From positions 131,368 through 195,367 of the forward strand of contig JAQTQB010000004.1 of the NCBI GenBank assembly GCA_028712475.1: a stretch of DNA of 64,000 nucleotides. The letters are read 5' to 3'. Within the stretch, counting starts at the first letter, position 1. Every line of letters starts with the position of its first letter. The notes beneath the pieces were generated by a model. The model did no database searches and was not told the DNA's origin. It saw only the letters and a program-made list of their open reading frames with translations. Source of the DNA: Verrucomicrobiales bacterium. Its GTDB lineage: Bacteria; Verrucomicrobiota; Verrucomicrobiia; Limisphaerales; UBA11358. The position numbers and the translations under genes were made by a program. Shown here piece after piece: positions 56,529 through 64,000 of the stretch.

Positions 56529-57386
56529 TCAGCGGAACAAGGTCACCGGATTCTGCTTCGCACTTAATAACTTCCCGGCCTTGGAAACTTTTTGCAATTT
56601 CCGTCTGTGCCACTGTTGCAGACGGTAAATAGTGGCGAACGTGAAATCAGGCGCCACACCGCCCTGCCCGCCCACCAGTTCCGTGCCGCGCCGCACATTG
56701 TCCATCATCCACGCTGGCAATCGCGCCTGATACGGATTCCGCCGCACTTCGCCGGCGTGACACGTCAGCGCCGCAACGAGATCGCCCACGTCTCCCACGC
56801 TTGATTCGACGAGCAGGTTTGGATTCGCCATCTGCCCCCAGAATTCCGTCTCGACGACGAAACATCTGAAGCTTTTTGGCAATGTTTTCAGCGCGTCCAA
56901 AACTAAAAAATGCGTCCCGACGTGCGCCGCATGCCCGTCATTTTCATGGGGAATAAAAACCACGCGTGGCTGATGCTCCGCCAGAATTTTGGCGACCGCC
57001 CCGACCGCCGCCGCCCAATTTGCCCGGTTCTGCTCCCGCGTTTCCAAATTGATGCGCTCCAAACCGTGACTGCCCGGCACCTCCAGATTAAAACCAAGCA
57101 CGGCACAGGCGTGCTGCAATTCCCGCAGACGGGCAGCCTGTCGCCCGCGTTTGCTGCCCAGTGTCACGGCGACGTTGGTAACATTCCATTTTGCCTCGCG
57201 CAAAAGCCGCAACGCCAGCCCGCCAACAATGCACTCATCATCCGGGTGTGGTGAAAAAATCAAAGCCCTCGGCGCGCCGGGTGGAATCTTTGAACGCTTC
57301 AAAGCTCCTGGCTTGACGGCGGGAAGTTTTTTCCCGCTTTGGAAAAGCTGCGCGTGTTCGGAAACAAATTTTTGAAAAGGATTCAC
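56529..57386 (-). CDS. PIG-L (LmbE-like) deacetylase
   Basis: ALIFSPHPDDECIVGGLALRL; PHENDGHAAHVGTHFLVL. Confidence 0.88.
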   Translation of the reverse strand: MNPFQKFVSEHAQLFQSGKKLPAVKPGALKRSKIPPGAPRALIFSPHPDDECIVGGLALRLLREAKWNVTNVAVTLGSKRGRQAARLRELQHACAVLGFNLEVPGSHGLERINLETREQNRANWAAAVGAVAKILAEHQPRVVFIPHENDGHAAHVGTHFLVLDALKTLPKSFRCFVVETEFWGQMANPNLLVESSVGDVGDLVAALTCHAGEVRRNPYQARLPAWMMDNVRRGTELVGGQGGVAPDFTFATIYRLQQWHRRKLQKVSKAGKLLSAKQNPVTLFR

Positions 57387-57391
57387 GGTGA

Positions 57392-59719
57392 TTATTTCGC
57401 CGACGTCTTGCCAAACAACAACCGCAGGCTGTTCATCACCACGACAACGGTGCTGCCTTCGTGGCCGACTACGCCGATGGGCAGCGGGATTTTTCCGAGC
57501 ATCGCAAACGTGACCAGCACGACGACGGTGCCAAGCGAGATGACCAGATTCTGCCGGATGATGCGCCGCGCACGCTGGCTTAAGCGAAAGGCGGCCAGAA
57601 AATTTTCCAGCCGGTCGTGCATCAGCACCACGTCGGCCTGCTCCAAAGCCGCGTCCGAACCGCGCGCCCCCATCGCCACGCCGATGTGCGCCGCCGCCAG
57701 GCTGGGCGCGTCATTCACGCCATCGCCGACCATGGCAACGAATTTTCCCTGCCCGGTCAATTCGCGGATGGCGGCGACTTTTTGTTCCGGCTTCAATTCG
57801 GCGCGCACATCGTCGAGCTTCAGTTCGTTTTTGATATGCTCCGCCGTCGCCTTGCGGTCGCCGGTCAAAACGACGGAGCGCAGACCTTCATGGCGCAATT
57901 CTTCAATGATGGACGCGGCCTGCGGACGGATGTCGTCGCGCAAAACAATCCGGCCAAGCAAACCGTCCGCCTCAACCCAGACTTCGGAAAATCCGGCCTC
58001 GGTCGCGGCCATGCGCGCGATGACATCGGCGTGACGGCCCTGCGCCAGCCATTCGCGGCGGCCCAGGCGGGCTTCGCCGCCATTGATCCGTGCATGCAAT
58101 CCCTGGCCGGTGACAGACTCGAACTTTTCAAACGCGAGCGGCTCAAGCCGGTGCTGCTTGCCGTGGCGCGTGATGGCGCGGGCGAGCGGATGCGTGGAAA
58201 GCCGGTCTAGCGAATAGGCCAGCCGCGCAATTTCGTTTTCGCGTCCGGGCGGAAAGCTCTCCACCTTCTCCACGCGCAGTTCGCCGGTGGTGAGAGTGCC
58301 GGTCTTGTCGAGCGCGACGACGTTGACCTCGGCCAGTTTTTCAACCGCTGCGCCGCCGCGAAACAAAATCCCGCGGCTCGCGCCCCACGCGATGGACGCA
58401 AGCACGGCGGACGGAATCGAAAGCACGAGCGCGCACGGTGAAGCGACCACGAGCAATGTCATGGCGCGGTAAAAGGCGCTGTGCGACTCGACGGCGCTGG
58501 TAAAAGGCGCGAGGCCGAAACCAAGCCACCAGACAAAAAACATCGCGAACGAAATGCCCAATATGATGTAAGTGTAAATGGTTCCAAACTTGTCGGTGAA
58601 TTGCTGGGCGGGCGCTTTTTGCTGTTGCGCGTCCTTGATGAGCGCGATGATTTTTTGCAGCGCGCTTTCGGCGGCAGGCCGGGTGACGAGGACTTCGACC
58701 GCACCCCAAAGGTTGATGGTTCCGGCAAGCGTGGAGTCGCCGACATTTTTTTCGACGGGCGTGGCTTCGCCGGTGAGATTGGATTCGTCGGCGGCGGTGC
58801 TGCCCTTGGTCACTTCCGCATCCACGGGAAACTGCGCGCCGGGCTTGATGAGCAGCCGTGTTCCGGCGCGGAGACCGGCGACGGTGACTTCCAGTTCATT
58901 TCCGCTGGCATCAATGGCCGTCGCCGTTTTCGGTGCCTCACGGAAGAGGGAACGAATTTCCTTTTGCGTCCGCCCCATCGCGTAATGTTCGAGCGCGCCG
59001 GACAGGGAAAACAAGAACAGCAGCGTCGCGCCTTCCGCCCACGCGCCGATGCTTGCCGCGCCGGCGGCAACCGCGATCATCAGAAAATGAACGTCCAGCA
59101 CGCGCTTTTGCAGGCGTTCCCAGACTTCTTCCGCCGGATAAAATCCACCGGCGATGTAGGCGACGACGAACGCAAGCAGTTTGAATTGCGCGGGCAGAAA
59201 AAACACCGCCGCAAGAGCGGACACGCCGCAAAGAACCGCGGCGGCAAGCTGCCATTTCCATTCGTCCGGGTGGTAGTCCTCGTCAGGCGCTTCAAATTCA
59301 ATGGTGCGCGGCGTGAGGTGCGGCAGCGGGAAGTCGCGCCAGCGCCAGAATTTCGGCGCGGTCGGACAGGTGACGCGCGCGATGGTGGTTGTCTGTCCAT
59401 CGTGCTGGATGGTGATCCGGCGCAGCTCGTCCGGCGAAAGCGGCGCGTCGCAAGTGCCGCAATCGCCGGTGCCTTCCAGCAAGGCGCAGTGCGCCTCCTT
59501 TCCCGCAGCCTGCGCCTGCTGCAACCGCTCGGTCAACTGGCTGCTAAGCCGCAGGACGTCGGTCTGGCCAAGCGTGGCGACGGAAATTTTTTGCTCTGCG
59601 GGATTGATGCTGACAGCTTCGAGCGTCGGCTCCTTTGCCAGCATGTCCACCACCGAACGGGTCAGGCATTTCGAAGGAGCGGGCTGTGATTCGGTTCGGC
59701 ATTCGGATCTGACGCTCAT
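57392..59719 (-). CDS. Heavy-metal P1B-type ATPase with SPC motif
   Basis: VVASPCALVLSIPSAVLASIAWGASRGILFRGG, ALDKTGTLTTGEL and MVGDGVNDAPSLAAAHIGVAMG; start at 59719 inferred. Confidence 0.93.
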   Translation of the reverse strand: MSVRSECRTESQPAPSKCLTRSVVDMLAKEPTLEAVSINPAEQKISVATLGQTDVLRLSSQLTERLQQAQAAGKEAHCALLEGTGDCGTCDAPLSPDELRRITIQHDGQTTTIARVTCPTAPKFWRWRDFPLPHLTPRTIEFEAPDEDYHPDEWKWQLAAAVLCGVSALAAVFFLPAQFKLLAFVVAYIAGGFYPAEEVWERLQKRVLDVHFLMIAVAAGAASIGAWAEGATLLFLFSLSGALEHYAMGRTQKEIRSLFREAPKTATAIDASGNELEVTVAGLRAGTRLLIKPGAQFPVDAEVTKGSTAADESNLTGEATPVEKNVGDSTLAGTINLWGAVEVLVTRPAAESALQKIIALIKDAQQQKAPAQQFTDKFGTIYTYIILGISFAMFFVWWLGFGLAPFTSAVESHSAFYRAMTLLVVASPCALVLSIPSAVLASIAWGASRGILFRGGAAVEKLAEVNVVALDKTGTLTTGELRVEKVESFPPGRENEIARLAYSLDRLSTHPLARAITRHGKQHRLEPLAFEKFESVTGQGLHARINGGEARLGRREWLAQGRHADVIARMAATEAGFSEVWVEADGLLGRIVLRDDIRPQAASIIEELRHEGLRSVVLTGDRKATAEHIKNELKLDDVRAELKPEQKVAAIRELTGQGKFVAMVGDGVNDAPSLAAAHIGVAMGARGSDAALEQADVVLMHDRLENFLAAFRLSQRARRIIRQNLVISLGTVVVLVTFAMLGKIPLPIGVVGHEGSTVVVVMNSLRLLFGKTSAK

Positions 59720-59895
59720 AAAATAAAACCTGCAATGAGTTGAAATATAAACCCAGTTTACGAGCCAGCACAAGCGCGGCGATAATTTGATGAAGAGCGC
59801 AAAACATGTTGAGGCTCGGACAAGATATGCAAAGCGGTAAAGCCGTCAGCAATTAGAGTTGAACTATCACATCATTGATTTAATTTGATTTTTAT

Positions 59896-61671
59896 ATGCG
59901 CAAACTGACACTTGGAAACCGGAACACTGAAAATGAATCGCTCATCCGCTGGGTCGAATCTCAGGCCAAACTCTGCCAGCCGGACAAAGTTTTTTGGTGT
60001 GACGGTTCGGAAGCGGAAAAAGAGGCGTTGACCACCGAGGCCGTGGCCCAAGGCATTCTCGTCAAGTTAAACCAGGAGAAACTGCCGGGCTGCTATTACC
60101 ATCGCTCGAATCCCAACGACGTGGCGCGCGTCGAACAATTCACCTACATCTGCACCCAGATGCAGGAGGAAGCCGGGCCGACGAACAACTGGATGGCGCC
60201 AAAAGCGATGTATGCCAAGCTTCACGCGTTGTGCAACGGCGCGATGAAGGGCCGCACGATGTATGTCGTCCCCTACCTCATGGGGCCGCTGGGTTCGCCG
60301 CTCACCAAGGTCGGCATCGAACTGACCGACTCCCTTTATGTTGTGTTAAGCATGCGCATCATGGCGCGCATGGGAAAGGCCGCCTACGAGCAGCTCGGCG
60401 ACAGCGACGATTTCAACCGCGGCCTGCACTGCATGTTGGACGTGGATCCCGACGTTCGGTTCATCGCGCATTTTCCGCAGGACAACGCCGTCATCTCCGT
60501 CGGTTCGAATTACGGCGGCAACGTGCTGCTCGGCAAAAAATGTCTCGCGTTGCGCATCGGTTCGTATCTCGGCCGCAACGAAGGCTGGATGGCGGAACAC
60601 ATGTTGATCCTCGGCGTTGAATCGCCGTCCGGGGAAAAAACCTATGTCGCGGCGGCGTTTCCAAGCGCGTGCGGCAAGACGAATTTCGCCATGATGGTTC
60701 CGCCGGCGCATTTCAAAGGCTGGAAAATCTCGACCATCGGCGACGACATCGCGTGGATGAAACCCGGCCCGGACGGAAGGCTTTATGCCATCAACCCGGA
60801 GGCGGGTTATTTCGGCGTTGTGCCCGGCACGAATTCAAAATCCAATCCCACCGCCGTGCAGACCATCCGCCGCGACACCATTTTCACCAACGTCGCGCTC
60901 ACGCCCGACGGCGATGTCTGGTGGGAAGGCAAGGACGGCGACGTGCCGAAGGAATGTCTCGACTGGCGCGGCAACAAGTGGACGCCCGATTCAAAGGAAA
61001 AAGCCGCGCACCCGAATTCACGTTTCGCCGCGCCGATGGCGAACAACCCCTCGCTCGATCCGCTGGCGAACGATCCGCACGGCGTTCCCATCAGCGCGAT
61101 CATCTTTGGCGGACGCCGCGCGGACACCATGCCGCTCGTGTATCAGGCTTTCAACTGGATCCACGGCGTTTACATCGGCGCGACGATGGGTTCGGAGATG
61201 ACCGCCGCCGCCGTGGGCGGTCTCGGACAGGTGCGGCGCGACCCGATGGCGATGCTGCCCTTCTGCGGCTATGACATGGGCGATTATTTCCGGCACTGGA
61301 TCACGATGCGAAAGCTCATCAAAATCCCACCACGCATTTTTCATGTGAACTGGTTCCGCAAGGACAGCGACGGGCAATTTCTCTGGCCCGGCTACGGCGA
61401 AAACATGCGCGTGCTGAAATGGATTGTGGACCGCTGCAACGGGCGCTCGAACGCCGTCGAGACGCCGCTGGGCTGGGTGCCTTACGCGAAGGATTTTGAT
61501 TTGCGCGGCCTCGCCAATTATTCGCCGGAGAAATTCGACCGCGTGCAAAGCATCAACTACGACGACTGGCGGCGCGAACTGTTGCAGCAGGACGAGCTGT
61601 TCATGAAAATCTATACGCATCTGCCCAAGGAACTGATCTTCCAGCGCGAACTGCTCGTGGCGCGATTGTAG
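59896..61671 (+). CDS. pckG: Phosphoenolpyruvate carboxykinase (GTP)
   Basis: [29 protein letters not shown] and a [17 protein letters not shown] block. Confidence 0.96.
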   Translation: MRKLTLGNRNTENESLIRWVESQAKLCQPDKVFWCDGSEAEKEALTTEAVAQGILVKLNQEKLPGCYYHRSNPNDVARVEQFTYICTQMQEEAGPTNNWMAPKAMYAKLHALCNGAMKGRTMYVVPYLMGPLGSPLTKVGIELTDSLYVVLSMRIMARMGKAAYEQLGDSDDFNRGLHCMLDVDPDVRFIAHFPQDNAVISVGSNYGGNVLLGKKCLALRIGSYLGRNEGWMAEHMLILGVESPSGEKTYVAAAFPSACGKTNFAMMVPPAHFKGWKISTIGDDIAWMKPGPDGRLYAINPEAGYFGVVPGTNSKSNPTAVQTIRRDTIFTNVALTPDGDVWWEGKDGDVPKECLDWRGNKWTPDSKEKAAHPNSRFAAPMANNPSLDPLANDPHGVPISAIIFGGRRADTMPLVYQAFNWIHGVYIGATMGSEMTAAAVGGLGQVRRDPMAMLPFCGYDMGDYFRHWITMRKLIKIPPRIFHVNWFRKDSDGQFLWPGYGENMRVLKWIVDRCNGRSNAVETPLGWVPYAKDFDLRGLANYSPEKFDRVQSINYDDWRRELLQQDELFMKIYTHLPKELIFQRELLVARL

Positions 61672-61685
61672 CAACGCCTCACGCA

Positions 61686-62243
61686 TCAGGCGGAAGCCCG
61701 CTGCCATTCGGCCTGCAAGCCGCGTTGCTGGATCAACTCGTTCAGCGCAGGCCGGTCCATTTGTTCGCCCGACACCGCCAGCATTGCGCGGATGTCGCGC
61801 AGATGTTTTTCCGAGCCGCCCGCGCGGAAATATTCCAACTTGCGGATGATCACATATTCCGGCGGGGCAAGCACGAGCGTCTCGCCTTGGAACTCAATCC
61901 GACGTTTGTTTCGAAAAGCCCACGCATTCAATTCATCCCTGCCGGTGGGATAGACATCCGCTTTGAAGCTGGTGTTCAGGTGGATGATGTTAAAGTGGCC
62001 GCGCTGTTCGCGCGCCACTTCGGCTGTGATGGCGGCAACCGGAGGCAGGTAGAAATCACTTGGTGGAAAAAACTCCGGCAACCTCTGAATGTCCGCTTCG
62101 TTCAGAAATGTCACGAAGTCCACGTCATTCGTCAGCCGGGGTTCACCGTAGAAAATCGCCGCCACGCTGCCGCCGATCACATAGCGGATGCCCGCGCGAT
62201 TGAACGGCCGCACAAATAGAAGAAATAATTCAGCTTCGGGCAT
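61686..62243 (-). CDS. DUF6036-type nucleotidyltransferase
   Basis: IRYVIGGSVAAIFYGEPRLTNDVDFVTFL; EYVIIRKLEYFRAGGSEKHLRDI. Confidence 0.75.
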   Translation of the reverse strand: MPEAELFLLFVRPFNRAGIRYVIGGSVAAIFYGEPRLTNDVDFVTFLNEADIQRLPEFFPPSDFYLPPVAAITAEVAREQRGHFNIIHLNTSFKADVYPTGRDELNAWAFRNKRRIEFQGETLVLAPPEYVIIRKLEYFRAGGSEKHLRDIRAMLAVSGEQMDRPALNELIQQRGLQAEWQRASA

Positions 62244-62433
62244 GAAGGAAAATCCGGTTGACCTCGGCGTTCACTTTTTCTTCCGGCCAATCAGGGTGGT
62301 TACTGCGGACGCCTGCCGTCTTCAATTTGCGAGCCGACCAATAAAGCATCTCGGCCAGCTTCAATCTCCGCTCACCCGGCATGGCGCGCAAAATGGCGAA
62401 CTGTTCAGGACTTGTTTGCTCATCCGCAAGCAT
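62230..62433 (-). CDS. Small partner protein of the nucleotidyltransferase
   Basis: 67 aa, overlaps the downstream start by 14 nt; RAMPGERRLKLAEMLYWSARKLKTAGVRSNHPDWPEEKVNAEVNRIFL. Confidence 0.65.
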   Translation of the reverse strand: MLADEQTSPEQFAILRAMPGERRLKLAEMLYWSARKLKTAGVRSNHPDWPEEKVNAEVNRIFLHARS

Positions 62434-62644
62434 GGTTAAACTGTGCGCCGAAAAACTTAACCGGGCAAGCTCTTTGCCTTGGCCAACGCTTCATCAGGTT
62501 TGCCGGCATCTTTACCGCCGCGTGCGTTGTCTGGTTTGCCAGCCGACGCGGCCGACCACCCGGCAATTTTCTGCCCAAAGCATTGGACGGACATCCGGAC
62601 TGAACGCGGATTGCCAAAACAAAACCGCCCGGCTAGGGTGTCCC

Positions 62645-63787
62645 ATGTCCGCGCCTCAAGCACCTGCCCTGAAATGGCTCTGCACCGGCCAGGAAATTTT
62701 TCCGGCCATGCTCGACGCCATCCGTTCGGCGCGCGTCTCCATCCGCCTCGAAACCTACATCTATTCCGATGGCGACTCGGGGCGGCAATTTCTGGCCGGG
62801 CTGCTGGCGGCGGCACAACGCGGCGTGCGCGTGAGCGTGCTGGTGGATGCATTCGGGTCATGGGAGCTGCCGGATGCTTTTTTTGCACCGCTGCTGGCCG
62901 CCGGCGCAAAGGTGCATTATTTTAATCCGCTCCGTCTCTGGCGGTTCGGGGTGCGAGATCATCGCAAGCTGCTCGTGTGCGACGATTCCGTGGTGTTCAT
63001 CGGCGGCTTCAACATTGCTGATGAATATGACGGCGACGGCGTGACCCGTGGCTGGTGCGATCTGGGCGCACGGATTGAAAACTCCCCGCTGGCCTGGGAG
63101 CTGGCTGCCTCGTTCGATGAATTGTTCGCGCTGGCGGATTTCCGCCGCAAACCGCTGATGCGGCTGCGGCCCTTCAAACGCAAACGCAAATCCCAGCCCA
63201 ATCTGGCGGGGGAACTGTTGCTTAGCCAGCCGGGCCGCGGTGCCAGCCCTTTTCAAGCCGCTTTGCACCGCGATTTTGTCCGGGCGCGCGACATCCAGAT
63301 CATCACGGCTTATTTTTTGCCGACGCGCCGGGTGCGGCGATACTTGATGCATACGGCGCGGAATGGCGGACGGGTTCAATTGATTCTCGCCGGCAAATCG
63401 GATGTGCTGATTTCCCAGATGGCCGCGCGCAGTTTGTATCATCGCCTGATGAAGGCGGGCGTGGAGATTTATGAATATCAACCGCAGATCCTCCACGCGA
63501 AAATGATTGTCAGCGACGGCATCACTTATGTCGGCTCCAGCAACCTCGACATCCGCAGCCTGAACCTGAATTACGAACTGATGCTGCGGTTTGCGGATAA
63601 AACCATCGCCGCCGGGGCGCAGGAAATTTTCGAGCGCACCTTGAAACATTCCCGCCGGATCGAACACGGCACCTGGCTCAAATCCCAAACGTGGTGGCAG
63701 CGCTGGCAACACCGATGGGCGCGGTTTATGTTGGCACGGATTGATCCGTTCGTCGCCCTGCGCCAGTTCCGGGCGGTGAAGAAATGA
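62645..63787 (+). CDS. Phospholipase-D-family cardiolipin synthase-like protein
   Basis: DHRKLLVCDDSVVFIGGFNIADEY and LHAKMIVSDGITYVGSSNLDIRSLNLNYEL: two HxK-type motifs. Confidence 0.9.
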   Translation: MSAPQAPALKWLCTGQEIFPAMLDAIRSARVSIRLETYIYSDGDSGRQFLAGLLAAAQRGVRVSVLVDAFGSWELPDAFFAPLLAAGAKVHYFNPLRLWRFGVRDHRKLLVCDDSVVFIGGFNIADEYDGDGVTRGWCDLGARIENSPLAWELAASFDELFALADFRRKPLMRLRPFKRKRKSQPNLAGELLLSQPGRGASPFQAALHRDFVRARDIQIITAYFLPTRRVRRYLMHTARNGGRVQLILAGKSDVLISQMAARSLYHRLMKAGVEIYEYQPQILHAKMIVSDGITYVGSSNLDIRSLNLNYELMLRFADKTIAAGAQEIFERTLKHSRRIEHGTWLKSQTWWQRWQHRWARFMLARIDPFVALRQFRAVKK

Positions 63788-63860
63788 TGGCGGTCAATAT
63801 TTTAACTAGACATGCACGACGCATTGCGCCATTTACTTCCCCACAACCACTTACAACCTT

Positions 63861-64000
63861 ATGAAAAAACATCTCTCGATTCTGACCACGGCAATTCTTT
63901 GTTTTGGGCTCATCCCGGCCTTCGCGCAATTCGGCAGGACGCCAGGCGGGCCGAAGCTCGACGCCGCAATGTCAAAATTATTCGGCGACAACTCCGCCTT
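63861..64000 (+). CDS. Secreted protein, N-terminal part (3' end outside window)
   Basis: MKKHLSILTTAILCFGLIPAFAQFGRTPGGPKLDAAMSKLFGDNSA; signal peptide. Confidence 0.6.
   Translation, partial: MKKHLSILTTAILCFGLIPAFAQFGRTPGGPKLDAAMSKLFGDNSA

Noticed and set aside
1-64000. CRISPR arrays or cas genes
   Set aside because: No regularly spaced identical repeats and no cas-like proteins were seen; the repeats found are palindromic pairs or short heptamer arrays.
1-64000. Prophage or integrative element
   Set aside because: No integrase, terminase, capsid or tail genes were recognised; accessory genes occur as small separate cassettes.

Overview
The window looks like a GC-moderate chromosomal segment from a Verrucomicrobia-like bacterium. 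I judge this from gene content and repeat style, not from any search. No rRNA, tRNA, CRISPR array or prophage was recognised. Core genes: lepA-lepB, aceE with divergent lipoate ligase, acnA, purE, beta-carbonic anhydrase, uppS, purA, frr, a SIS/MurQ-like protein, a GlcD-GlcF fusion, fumarase alpha, pfk, pckG and a PLD-type cardiolipin synthase. Accessory content: a Type IIG-like restriction-methylase with a frameshift, an orphan PD-(D/E)xK-like restriction enzyme, several toxin-antitoxin-like pairs, a RAYT (REP-associated tyrosine transposase) with its own REP doublets, a GbsR-linked lipid/redox cluster with a DCC-wax-synthase fusion, and a FixL-like PAS kinase cassette. The strongest unexplained signal is several repeat types that sit in frame inside otherwise conserved genes: GTAG-type palindromic pairs, GGGGCGAG palindromes, a CCCTCACCC...GGGTGAGGG-type element and 7-nt-period arrays. 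The host genes are the Type IIG methylase, an MFS transporter, an RsmB-like methyltransferase, the SIS protein, acnA, the lipoate ligase and the RAYT itself. Other points worth checking are a truncated fumarase beta subunit replaced by a TA island, a DUF2585 gene apparently split by a TA/HTH cassette, and two paralogues of a small protein, one with a histone-H1-like tail.
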